64,000 nucleotides of DNA from Sphagnum magellanicum (lineage: Eukaryota > Streptophyta > Sphagnopsida > Sphagnales > Sphagnaceae). Made by a program: the position numbers and the translations under genes. Of the stretch, positions 11,045-23,215 are shown one piece after another (positions within the stretch are counted from its first letter, which is position 1; every line of letters starts with the position of its first letter). The notes under the pieces were generated by a model. That model had not been told where the DNA came from, searched no databases, and worked only from the letters and a program-made list of their open reading frames with translations. The stretch is taken from contig CM038923.1 of NCBI GenBank assembly GCA_021904315.1, positions 14,018,038 to 14,082,037 on the forward strand. The letters are read 5' to 3'.

Positions 11045-11465
11045 TTACCAGTGTTGTGTGGTTATTTGATTTTTAGAATACTCAATGGTTTCTGTTCTTT
11101 AAAAAATTTCATAAATCAAAGAATTTTTTAGTTCCAATTTCTTTTGGGGGGAAAAAATCAGAATCAAAGAACCACGGGTTCCAGTTATTTCAGAAACACC
11201 AAAGAAGAAGAATAGATAGTTTTCATGAAAAAAGGGGCAAAGAATTTACTACAGTTTTCATGAAAGAATGGGCAAAGAACCGGCAGTTATAAAGGCTGTA
11301 TTGTGAAACTCTCCAAAAAAAATTTATTGAGAACTACAGCCATATACCCAATTTACAGCTTTTGGGGAAGGTTTTTGAGGGCTCAAAATTTTCCAACAGC
11401 AAAAAATTCTAGTGACGGGCCAGCAGGGGAACATACCCGGTATGATAACCGGCGGGCATCTGTAG
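11045..11465. repeat. Dispersed repeat copy
   Basis: Second member of the pair described at 95-340: ACCAGTGTTGTGTGG, AAAGAAT/AAAGAACC motifs, two direct repeats of TTTTCATGAAA..A..GGGCAAAGAA (about 11,219-11,280), and the ATACCCGGT..GATAACCGG block at about 11,433-11,455. Between this repeat and the next gene (11,466-12,197) the DNA has higher GC. A minus-strand frame there has no recognised similarity. Confidence 0.5.
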
Positions 11466-12197
11466 CAAACATTTCCTAAGAGCATCATCAAAATCTGGAG
11501 GAAATGGAGAGCTGGCAACGTGGGGAAGCAAGACGACAAAGCGGGGGAGTGCAACCTGGACTGCCAGCACGCCTGCACAAAGCTCCCACTTGTCATGCTC
11601 CTTGGGAATCCCCTGAATTCGAAAACCACCTCTGCAAACTGGAGACAACCCAATGACCCCACGTGGACGGCCCAAGAGATTTGAGCTCGGTACCCATTTG
11701 GATCTAAGCTGTAGAATTGCCACAAGGCGTTGTGCATGATGGTCCTGGCACACCACCAGCTGCTCATGGGCCGGTCCATGCTGATCATCATCATCCCTCA
11801 ACTCAACTGCTGGTCATTCCTCGTTGGAAGCCTTGGCAGGCCTAGACCACTGTGGACGCAAGCTCTACTAGGTTAATAGTTTACAGATTAATTATCTCCA
11901 AGTAGGGCTATGTTTGCATGCATGTTCGGCATCAATCCAACCTCTGGAATTTTGCGAAAAAAACCATCTGGGGGATACTAGAATTTCATCCCCAAGTGAC
12001 CCAATAGGTTTAGAGGCAATTTTGTTTCCGTTCCTGAGTCGTTGATCCGCTAGAAACTGAAGAAGCTTCACCAAGACCGTTTAGCTGCTAAACTCAATTT
12101 CTGTTGTTACAAATTTGCTCAACAGAAGCAAGGCGATTGAGAACAACAACTCAGGAGGTAGTGTGCTAGACTATAGTACTAAGTTGTCATTGCCAAG

Positions 12198-13934
12198 ATG
12201 GTGAAGCTAGCGTCAGTGCGTGAGACACGAATGTACGGGCCGCTGAGGATTAGAGACCAGTGCGAAGATGCGAATGCGGGGCTGTATTTGGTTGCCACAC
12301 TACTGTTGTTAGTAGGCAGTGTGCTGCTTCTACCCGGCTACCATTTGGTCACGGTGGGGCTGTATCTAGTTCTGGTGGCCTTGATCCTCATCGTGGTTGT
12401 GAACTTGCATGATCTGTATGCGCAGCTTGCGGGCTTCGACTTTCGACTGCCTTTAGTCACTTTGGATCCTCAGCTGGCGCTGATTGAGATTGCCGCTCCT
12501 CTAGTCCAGGCTCTGGGTGGAATCCTCTACTTCATCGGGACCCTCTTGCTTCTAAGGGTACTAAGCCTGCTGCACATGTTATCCTCATCTTGTCAATCAC
12601 ACAGGTCTAGATGATGTACACACAATATTATATTAAGCTCCTCAGAAAGCTGAACATCACAGATTTTAACTCCATCTTCTTCTGGGTGTTTATGTTATGT
12701 TCTGGGTAGAGTCATCAAAATCCACAAACCCAATGCTCAAAGGATGCATGTTATGGGGTTGAATTGATTAATTTTATTTTTTGAAAAAACACACTTTGAG
12801 AAATCATAAGCCCCTAGGCATCAGTAATATTTGGGTATTCTGAAGAAAGTATGAATTATATTCAATTTTTGAATTGACACTATATAACCTTGGATTAGTC
12901 CAGAGCTTTTTATTTTCCCGGCTTCGCCATGGGGTTCTAGTATGTGGTTCTGGTATGTTATGATGTTGTGGGCTGAATTCATGATTTGATTTGTGATCTG
13001 TGCTGCTGCTGCTGCTGTGGCAGGTGGGACGAGGTGCATTCGATTCAGATGATGTCAAGACGGTGACCAACCATGCCTACAGACTGCTTATTGCAGGCCC
13101 TCTGTTATGGCTACTGGGTTCCATCCACAACGCTTTCCAAGTATATGAGAAAGTGGACACTAAGGTTCAGTTACTGCAGAAGACGGTGGCCATTCCCTTC
13201 TTGATTGCCAGTACCCTTTTTGTGATCAGTGGAATTCTCGCTGCAGAGAACTGGCCATCCCCAGCTGCTGCCATCAAAATCCAGGTATGGCAGATTAAGA
13301 ACAACCAATCCATACTAGTTATAGTAGTATTCAGAAATCAGCAGTTTCCTTAATAATGTAGTTGCAGCCTGGAAGGAAATTTTTTTCCCACTAGAACAAT
13401 TTGGATGCACAATTCAGCCAAAAACAATTGAAATTCCTTCAAACACCAATTTGAGGCAAAAACATTGTTACCATGTATTTGTTTGTTGAATCATCTAGTG
13501 AAACAAAACATTACGCTACATTACATAACCCTACTACTTTGGTAGCTTGGACACTAATTACACTATTTTCAAAAAATTCAGAAAATTTTAAACTAAATAT
13601 ACATGTGAGCACTCTCTAACTCTTTTTTCATTTGGATTTTTATAACATGTGATCACAGAGGACTGCTGCTGCATTGGCGATTGCAGCAAGCACTTTACTG
13701 GTGGTGGGTGCAATCATGAATGCCATTCGCATCGCTGGAATGCAAGAAATTGACAGAAGGGGTGGGAGCTTAGAGCCTCTCAGGGGTGGTGCACAAGAGA
13801 AGCTGGATCATGAGCGTGAACAGAAGGAGACATTGTTGGACAAACAGAAATATGCTGCACCCGTGGACATTGAAGAAGGCTCCTCTTACAAATCCGCAGT
13901 TGTCACAGCTGAAGGCCCGAATGAAGAATCCTAA
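12198..13934 (+). CDS. Six-span membrane protein, unknown function
   Basis: Three exons, 12198-12557, 13024-13284 and 13659-13934, all phase 0 with GT-AG borders, about 298 residues. The start MVKLASVRETRMYGP lies on the first ATG. Hydrophobic segments at about 28-46, 50-70, 97-118, 142-160, 180-200 and 212-232 predict six membrane spans. Between them are short polar loops and conserved-looking blocks such as VNLHDLYAQLAGFDFRLP and AGPLLWLLGSIHNAFQVYE. The last 60 residues are hydrophilic and charged (EKLDHEREQKETLL, IEEGSS), probably cytosolic. I recall a plant-specific transmembrane family with this ...R.YGP..(N)AGLY.. and AGP.LW.LGSIHN pattern, but it has no assigned function, so none is given. 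Dinucleotide and codon use match the other housekeeping-like genes in the window. Confidence 0.8.
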
Positions 13935-16190
13935 ATTAATAAAAAAATAATTAGCACTAAAAATTAATATCACTTCTATAACAATGCAAGTAGGTGATTA
14001 TTGTGAAATCCAGTGGGATTAGTGATGATATGAGTCCAAGGTAAATATGTGGTTGTCCTCAACATAAATCACCAAAATTATGTGTGTTTGGTGCAGTCGT
14101 GGCTGCTCCATTTGAATTTTTTGTAATGAGAACTATTCTTATAATTTGTGGATCTTTTCATAATGGGTAGTAGGCATTAGGAAATTTCTTGCTTGTGGGT
14201 TTTTCAGATTGAAAAGAAAAGAAAAATTAACAACCAATAGTTTTTTTCCTTTTCTTTGATTCTATTCCTATTTCAGGGCTGGCTACTCTCAAAATGATTT
14301 GTCTTCTGCTCTTGAGGTCTTGGTTTGTTGTGATCTTTATCCCTGCTTAAAGAAACTTGCCGCATAGGAGCGCTCAACTTAAGTTGGTGGTGACTCAAGT
14401 TTGATTCCAATCTGAACCATGGGCAGCTTGCCTAATTTTATTGCCAAATTGAATAGCTTGTTGGGTCACCTCCAAAACCATAATGTGGACAAAACTTGGG
14501 TAGCGAAGGATAGAGGGATTGTGTTTTGTGAACCAATCCATGTATACCAAGGCTAAGAAACAAAAATTGTCCGAACAATTCCAAATTTTGTACAAGCAAA
14601 GTGCTTTTGCATACGATGTGGTGCTTCAGATAGGCAAATGGCAGGGTGATGAAGTGACCAGCGAGAATGTTCACTGTTCACTTCAAGTTCCATCTAAACA
14701 TCCAGAATTGTACTACCAAAATAAGGAACAACCATCGTACCAAGCATTAAGTTTGGGAGAAGGTTCGTAATCTGTCACTTTTCAATAGGATCAAGGATGT
14801 TCTAATCTCCATGAGTTGTCACCATGAATGGGAGGGTTCACAAGGCATATGACTGGGAGTGTTCTTATACCTACTCTTCAATATTGGGAGGGTTCTCACA
14901 TCTACAAGTAGGCATAATTTCCCTCCAAGAGGGAAATTGATGGATATAAGGTGCCCTTCACATACATTACAAAATTTCTCCAATGGGAAAAAGAAATGGG
15001 AATTCAAAATTCTCTTTTGTCATATCCATTTGTCTTGACTTGGCAATTGCCATTACATTTCATATTGAAAAAATTCAAACCTAGGGTTGCTTTGGTGAAA
15101 GAGATGTCTTGGACATTCATGAATAGTCATGATTTTAAAGTTCTGTATTTGAATAACAAGAAGGTTCATTTTGATCAAGTGGATAAGGTTGGTAAATCAA
15201 GTTTTATGTTTTGCACCATGTACCAAGGTTTGCTATTGTTTGATTGATGGTTGTGAACAATGATAGGCGGTGTTGACATGGTAGCTCATGACAAGATTTC
15301 TATTTACGCTTTTATATAAATTCAATTTGGTGTATGATTTTTATGTGAAATATTTTATAGGGACTCAATATATAACATGTCAAAGCAAAAGGTGTAGCCA
15401 AAAGAAGAGGGTCCTATGAAAACAGACAACGCATACACCATCTGATGTGAACCCTGACGTAGATCGATCTCACATCAGATGACAGCTCAACACTTCCAAG
15501 ACTCAAACTGGCGTCCTGCTCTCCCTGATCCCTTAACGATTCAAAGACTGACCGACACAACGACACAGCAATTCAACAACACACACTTCCAGTCATGCAT
15601 CTCTACATTGATACAATTCCAAGGATTTTCTTCATTCCTATTCACAAAATATGTACATCCTCGAGAGCTCAAGCAATTCTGGTCATTAGAAGTTCACACC
15701 AAAAAGAAGAGGGTCCTGATGGTGCCTCAACATATTGTTTTCATTCTCCTTGATTCCTCTCATTCAGTTCAGCAACAAGAGCTCTACTACACATCAGACG
15801 CAACAGAAAAATCTACAACATAGCTAAGCTCTTCTCTCCTGTATCACCACTATCAGCTGCCTAATTCCCTAGATTGTCCCCACTAAAAACAACCTTTCTC
15901 CTCCTTTTCTTCAGCCTTATGTTGGCTTCTTCCAGAAGCCTCTCAAAATCTCCAGTGTCGCCTCCCTCACGCGTCAAACCGCCATTCTCCATAATTGCAT
16001 TGCCGACCTCAGTCATAATTTGGAGCCGCCATTCAAGCTCCATACCCATTCAGTGCAGCCATCATGCAAATTCCTCAGTACAACTCCTCTCCCCAATCCA
16101 GCAAAGCTCCCCATGCAAAAGCAGCCGTCATAGAAACCAACGGCTTAATTAACAAACGACCTAACTTCCCTGATCAGTGATGTCCAGGAG
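13935..16190. other. Intergenic, no recognised gene
   Basis: The first part (to about 15,400) is AT-rich 3' flank and decayed sequence. From about 15,420 to 16,190 GC content rises clearly. This island starts at a hairpin (15,439-15,481), holds two AAGAAGAGGGTCCT copies (one at its left edge near 15,403 and one near 15,706) and carries frames with no family I recognise. It could be a solo LTR or another retroelement fragment, but terminal repeats, a primer-binding site and a target duplication were not found. Confidence 0.5.
15439..15481. repeat. Hairpin, 12-bp perfect arms
   Basis: CATCTGATGTGA (15,439-15,450) pairs with TCACATCAGATG (15,470-15,481) across a 19-bp loop. It sits at the left edge of a GC-richer island. 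Confidence 0.85.
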
Positions 16191-18953
16191 TCTGACGTAA
16201 CTTAATTTCGGGTTACAAAGGAACATAGATGTTACAAAAAATGATAATATCAATTATACTTTTACAATTATCTCTTATGCTTTTGGTCAAAAATATTGGT
16301 AGACAACCTTATAAATATCAATCAACATATGATTGGTTAAAATTTCATGTGAAAATTTGAAATTTTCAATGTGAAATGGATGATAAATGATTAAATTTCT
16401 TAAAAATCATAGCATATTAAAAAAAATTAAATCAGAATTTCTTGTATTGGGAAATTTTTAATACATTTTATTTTTAAATTCCTTATTTACTAGTGGTTTA
16501 TTTTGTTTTTTATACTATTATGACATTTTTTTGAGTTCACATTTTTATACTATATGCATATGTGACAAACAAAGGGTCATCATTTCAAAAGTTCATTTAT
16601 ATGTCCAACTTTTTTTTACAATTTATTCTTATTTCTGAATATGCTTCCCATTAAAATCTATTACAACATAAATAATTAAGAATTTGACAATGTTGATGTT
16701 GAATATGAATCTTCACTTTGAATTCATCAACAATCCAAATAGTTTTCTTAATTACATTTTATTGACTTTATTAGTTCATTAACCACCATGTAATCCTTCA
16801 TTAAAACAATGATAACATAATAAATTATCATTTTAACATTATCATACATGGGTGTAATCATAATAACACATACTACAACTAATGTAACTAATGTTTGATT
16901 TTTATGTTTTTGGTGACAAATATTTTACAAACATATTACAAGTTTAAAATATGTTTCCATGATGGCCTTTCTATTATATTTTTATGGAAACATGTGGAAT
17001 AATTTGAATTGAATATAATGAACATAAAGTATTCAAAAAATGCATAATGCACTATAATGGATGATTTTGTTGTTTTTTCATTTTTTTTAAAAATTTGAAA
17101 TGCTTGCAAAATGATACAATCATTTATAATAATTATTTTTAAAGTTACATAATATTATAATATATCATGAAAAATTGAGCATTTTTGAACATCATAAAAA
17201 TTGTGGATTTTAAACCCATCACTTCATGTAACCAATTGATGTCTACCACATCATATTGGCAAACATAAGATTATTATTTTTTTAACTATTGAAATTAGTC
17301 CATCATAGTAAGGTCACATAAACAAAGTCACCTTATGTTATCTCATTTGCAATGTGCATTCATATCGACTTGTATGGACTGTTTTATTTGTCAAAAATGA
17401 ATCACCCTAACTTGCACTTACGCCCCTTTGAAAACCTTATCAAATGTAGAAGCAACTCTTTCAATTTTTTGGTCCCAAAATTGAGTTTTAAGTGAATGAA
17501 TACAATAATTACAATGTGATCCTTTTGTTAAAATAAAATTTTCATGAAAAATGAAACTTTTGGATGAAAGCATACTAAGGTGAACCAAAATGGGTAATTG
17601 AAAAGGGTGCAATCACACTAACTCACACACACAATTGTAACCAATGTTTGGTTTTTCGTATTTAACATTTTTTTTAAAAAAAATCAAATTGAATTTCTTT
17701 TACATAATGTTATTTTCAATGTATTGGTATATGTACTTTAAAATTTTGAAATCATTTTAATGAATGAAAAAATACCCAAAAACACTTTGGAAACATTGTA
17801 ACCAATGTTATTAAATAATAAAAAGATTTGTAAATGGACTTGATTTTTTGAAGTGACATATTTTTAGCAATTTTTTGATGTAAACCATAACATGATAGTG
17901 TGATGAAAAATTTCAAGATTTTTCAAGATTTTTTTTAAAAAATTAGCTAAACATATTCCAAAAATATTTTAGAATAGACACCCAATGAATAGTCACCCAA
18001 GCCTCAAGGGGTGGTAATGGCTCATGATATTCCATTTGCACCCAAAGTCCATTTTTAAAGTCCAAAGCTAATGATTTTTCAATAAAAACATATAAATGAT
18101 GTTGAAATTCACATTTTTTTTCCATGTTCAAGTTCATATCACCCTAATTAAAACCTTTCCAAACACCTTTAAAAATATGAGCCTTCAAAACATCAATTTA
18201 GATATTTAAATGAACTTTATGATTCTCAAGTCTTCATTTTGAATCTTAAAAAAATTGAAAGACCTTTTCTTGCTTGATTTTTTCATCTTAAATGTTATGA
18301 TATTTTAATGTGTGGTGGTAAAAAATTGTGGACATGTTCTACATCTCCACAACAAAAAGTCCATAACCATAATATATAGTTGGACTATGACATTGGATGT
18401 ACCCTACATTACAAAGTTCACCTTTGATTGAATATTAATGTTTTGTAATTTTTTCAAATTTGGGAGGTGAAATTTAAGTTTCAATTCCTCATCTATTTTT
18501 GTTAAATTTTTCAAATGCATTTGAATTTTATACAAAAAGGCTTGATTAACCTTAAAAAATTAAAACTATTATTTCCAAAAAAGTCCATCATAGTGTGCTT
18601 TCACCCTTTTAATGAAATGTTTTGCAACTTGCTATCAAATATGTTGGGCATTGGCTCAATACATCATGTGATAACTAATATTGAATTTATTTTTGTTTTC
18701 AAAAATGTGCATGTGTCCCAATTTCATTTGGAAAATGATCAAAATTTGAAATAATATTGATATGTTCATTACTTCATGGTTCATTTTTCTTTTAATTTTA
18801 AACTACAATTATTTCAAGTACATCATTTACATAACACCCCATTAGAATTCATACATAATGCAAATCAAACAATTTTTTTAAAAATTCAAATTAAACAAAT
18901 TAATTTTTTTTATTGTAAGGTGTAATCATAATCAAACGAAAATATAAAATTAT

Positions 18954-19060
18954 TGGGTTGCCCAGAGCTCAAACCCGGAACTCGTCGGATGAAAGTAGGT
19001 TCATTTCTTTGTTTTTGATAAAGAAAGGCACCTCTTCCAAAACGAGAGTTGAACAATGAA
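18954..19060 (-). pseudogene. trnK-UUU: Plastid trnK-UUU 3' exon plus intron end (NUPT relic)
   Basis: On the plus strand TGGGTTGCCC is followed by a degraded T-arm and then CCGGAACTCGTCGGATG and AAAGTAGG. This is the reverse complement of the chloroplast trnK-UUU 3' exon end (…CATCCGAC.AGTTCCGGGTTCGA…GGGCAACCCA) and the site of the widely used trnK-2R primer. The next bases (AAAGGCACCTCTTCCAAAACG at 19,024-19,044) resemble the group II intron end upstream of that exon. C-to-T type changes in the T-arm show it is decayed. It is most likely an old nuclear insertion of plastid DNA; the outer limits are unclear. Confidence 0.7.
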
Positions 19061-21274
19061 AAAAAATAAATCAAAATTAAATAAATATTTATGTTTTACC
19101 ATTTAAAACCATGGAAATTGTAGCAAGTTATTCATTTTTCATTCATATGAATATTAATGAATTCATCCAAAAATCCATTTGATAAAAAAACTTAAATTTA
19201 AGTTTCGATATAGGACTTTTGAAAGTGAACACCTATTACATCAAAAGGAATTAATTTTAAAAGGGATTATCAAAAGGACTCATATAATAAAACAAAATTG
19301 ATGAGAAAAAAATTAAAAAGATAAATATGTATTAACCACATTCAAAAAGCATTCATACCTTAAAATATGTGGAATTCTAAAACTTTAAAAATTCCAAGAA
19401 CTTTGCAAAATTGATCTAAAATTTTAGAACTTCAAAAGTCCTTTACCACACATAAATGGGGTACAATGCACATGATATGTTAAGAAAAGTTGTAACTTAT
19501 TATACAAGAAAACATAAAAAATTTAAAAATCAATTTTTGGTTATGATTTGAAATTGTTATCATGTTTAAAGACAAAACATTAAATTTACAAGGAATCAAC
19601 TTCCGAGAATTCATATTATTCAAAAATTATAAACAAAAAAATATGTCACGTACTTGGACAATTATAAGCATTTATTATAAAAATTTGCAAAAAAAAATTT
19701 CAAAAATTCAATTGAATAAAAAATTTATTTTGGGACAAAAGGACACGCAATCATTTTTTAAAGTAACGCCATTGGCTCATTTGATCTCATTTGCACCCTA
19801 CATTGTGAATCTGACATGTAGTTTCCTATCACTAATTATTTTTTAAAAATCATCAATAAGTTTTTATTTAAAGAAATTAAGAGGCCCTTTGAAATGGACA
19901 TTATTTGAGGTAATAATAACATAATTTTTTAGAATTCCATAAAACTAAAGTCAAAACTTTAAATTAGATTTAAGTTTTTTAAATTTGAAGTTTTCAAAAC
20001 TCATGTTAATCATTTAGCACAACTTGGCATGATTTCCATGGTTTTCAAATCACAATACATAAGCTTATTTACAATTTTTTATTTTTTCCTCTAAGACTTG
20101 ACACCATTTTTGGCTCCTATGATTATGATCACACCCATTTGACAAAAATTTGAAAAAAATCACCTCAAGCAAAATGGGCTTCCTTAGACCAAGTTCATTT
20201 AGTTTTTAATCGAAGCTCACATTGAGGGTCTTTCGAAAAACTAAAAACAAATTCCTTACAAAGGTCAAAATTTAATGATGTTTGAATAACCTTAAAGAGT
20301 TATAGTGATGTAGACCTTCATGCATGTGGCCAAACAAGTCCAAGAAGAAATCTAAATTGAGCACATTATGTTTCACAAAAAGGTAAAAACACAATAAAAG
20401 GAGTCACCCAAGTGAATGGACACTTTTTAAAACTACATTTTTGTATGTTTGAAAAATCACAAAGGAAACATAATAGTTTGGATTGTCATAATTTTTTTTG
20501 GAATATTTTTCATTAATTGCAAAGTTTACATTCTCAAAGCTTGACACTAATAAAAAATGTTTTTGCATGTTCAAAGCACTTAAACCTTGAAACATCTTTT
20601 TTTTCTACCAAATGTGCACCATTCCATCTGAAAATTGGAGAGGGTTTTAACATTGATGATTAGAAGGGCAATAAAACTTGAACTAATGAAAATTATTTTT
20701 ATAACTAATTTGAACACATTGGATTCAAAAGTGTTTTTGACCTTAAAAATTATGGATATTGAAAATGTGCTTTTAACAAAAGTTGTTCATATTTATATGA
20801 TAAAGGGCATGAATGAATAATATTCATGATATGAAATAAAATTTTAATCAAAATGTATTTATATTTAAAATTTAATGTTAAAGGGGGTGCTCAAAATATA
20901 AATTTTAAAATTATAAACCAACATAAAAATGACACATCTCATGTGTAGTCCTTCGAAAAGGACTTTTACCTTTGCACCCCTAGTTCCTTTAACCGTGTTT
21001 TCACCCAAAAGTTATATCATTAATGAAGGCATTCACCTTTTATTCTACTAAGGGCAATGTCATTTGTAACCAAATTTAGCGTAAGCTAAGACTTGGATTG
21101 AAGGTAAGCTAAAGGCTTGGTGAAGGACATGAAAACAAGGAAACACACTTAAATGATGTCCAAAAAAATGTGTGAAATGGAGCCATTCTTAAAACTCCCA
21201 AACCACATTCCCTATTTTAAGTCTTAGAATTGCTTAAAAGAGATGGTGTCCCATTTGACTACATTTTATGCCAT

Positions 21275-21428
21275 CACTACAACAAAATGTGTCCCTATAC
21301 GCCAAGCGATTTCATTGGATTTTGTGTGAATTCACTAGTTGTAATGGACAAGAACCAGTGAAAAAGTAGTGAATTCACTGGTTTAGTGAACGGGGACTAG
21401 TGAACTGCACCCACATTTTGTAGTAGTG
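21275..21428. mobile_element. CACTA-type MITE, 154 bp, TSD CAT
   Basis: Begins CACTACAACAAAATGTG and ends CACATTTTGTAGTAGTG, giving terminal inverted repeats of about 17 bp. The flanks are CAT (21,272-21,274) and CAT (21,429-21,431), the 3-bp target duplication expected of CACTA elements. The inside has further inverted pairs around AATTCACT. No coding capacity, so it depended on a transposase elsewhere. Confidence 0.9.
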
Positions 21429-22420
21429 CATTGAATTTTTTTGAAAGAAGGTTACAACACATATTGAACTTCCATGTTTCCAAGAAATGTAATTTAGATT
21501 TGTTTTACTCCTTTGAAGTTTCAAGACATCTTGTAAGGAATCTAGAGCATTCATTTAATGATTTAGATTGATTGGATTTCTTTTTGTTAATTAATCAAAA
21601 TAATTAGTTCAATATCAACCCATTAGGTTAATCTATAATTATGTTTTAGTTTCAAAACATTAAGTGTTCCAAATTGAAAAAACAAATCAAGGTATTTTGC
21701 TTGAATTTTGGGAAATTTCCATTGAAATACAATTCCCATGTCTTGGAAACCTACAAAACATTTGTTATATAACATGTCAGTGCCTCCTACATACATTTGA
21801 TCTTTGATAAATATTTGTTAAAATTAGGTTCAAACCACTATTGTGCATATATATTGTTTTTGATATATCCAAGGGTAAGAATATGTAAAAATGTTCAATT
21901 TATTTACATGTAGGGTAAAGATATATTAGCATTTTTTTTTTCCATTAGGTTAGGGTTTGGGTATATACAATTTTTGATTTTTGGTAGATGGGTAATCTAT
22001 GAATTCCCTTTATCATATACCCATCGTTGGGGTAAAAAATGGGTATGTATCCTTTTATTTATTTAATTAAAAAAATTGCCTATGTTAAAATAATTTTCAA
22101 AGGCCCAAATTCAATGGGATGTAATGCATAAATCCTTTTGTCAAAATGCAAGGATCAATTTTTAAAATGAACTCAATTGTTTAATGCTAAGCATACACAC
22201 AAAATGAAAATATTATGAAGCCTTTTTGGATAAGATATATATTTTATGTTCAAGATATAATCACCATGTTCATAATATGTTGACTTCACATCTTCCACTT
22301 TGAAATTCTAGCAACACAATGCACCACTCCCTTCTTGCATACATATAATCAAAATGCACTAACCACCTTCAATCCCCATATGGATACACATAATGCCCAA
22401 GGCATCCAATTTAAGAGTCA

Positions 22421-23215
22421 TGTGGGCCCATAAGGGAAAAAAACATATGCATATAAAATCCAAATGTTAGATGACATATAGTTGATTTGACAAAAATGGT
22501 GAAGAGAACTATGGGTCCATAAAAAGGCCAAAAAAAACCACAAGGAATAGCAAGATTGACATCAATAAGAATATGATTCAATTGACATATGAAATATGGT
22601 AAGATTGATGTCATGTTACTTCCTTTGTATGGGATTTCATTGTTGTAAAGGATCCAGAGTTTTTGTTTCTGACTTGTAAGGATATCAAAAAAAAAAATCC
22701 TTTCAAAATAATGTAATATCACATAAAAGCCCATGTGCACTAAAAGAAAAACTTGTCATTTACAACTAAAACTATTGTTTGTAACCATAATAGGCACAAA
22801 AAATCGTCATTTTGACTATATTATGTTGTTTGCACTATTACAGTCACAAACAACTAGTTACAAATGATAGTTTTTCTTCTAATAGTGGGTAGTAAACACA
22901 ACACAAAATTACATTCTTGCTTTCATGCTACATAAAGCCATTCAATAAATAAATAAATGATGAATTTATTTTCCCCATTGGCTCTAGATGGAAGCAATAT
23001 ATGTAAAACAAAAGGACAAAAGTTATGTGGGCCCATAAAGGAAAGAAAAACATGTAGTTGATTTGATAAAAATGGTGAAAAAAATAGTGAGTCCACAAAG
23101 AAGCCAAAAAAATAAGAAAGGAAAAGAACTTTTGCATTGTACCATATTTACTCCAATGGTGAATAAGAGCAGTCAGTCCACAAAGAGGCTAAAAAAATGA
23201 AAAAAGACAAAAATC
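22421..23215. repeat. Cluster of three related ~100-bp segments
   Basis: Three diverged direct copies (about 22,421-22,560, 23,026-23,120 and 23,153-23,215) share ATGTGGGCCCATAA, TAGTTGATTTGA.AAAAATGGTGAA, GTCCA.AAA..GCCAAAAAAA. A weaker relative lies near 35,520-35,580. The second MITE of this region sits between the first two copies. They look like fragments of one dispersed element. Confidence 0.6.
22738..22887. mobile_element. CACTA-type MITE, 150 bp
   Basis: The left end is CACTAAAAGAAAAACTTGTC; the right end on the minus strand is CACTATTAGAAGAAAAACTA. The inverted arms continue through TCATTT. Flanking trinucleotides GTG and GGT do not match, so the target duplication has decayed or the edge is off by a base. 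Non-coding. Confidence 0.8.

Noticed and set aside
11324-11801. Overlapping 156- and 130-codon minus-strand frames
   Set aside because: Two different phases are open at once in a higher-GC stretch, and the right part overlaps a dispersed repeat. Neither shows a recognisable domain.
12815-13070. Minus-strand frames over the second exon of the membrane-protein gene
   Set aside because: Shadow of the coding exon and its upstream intron; no motif or splice support.
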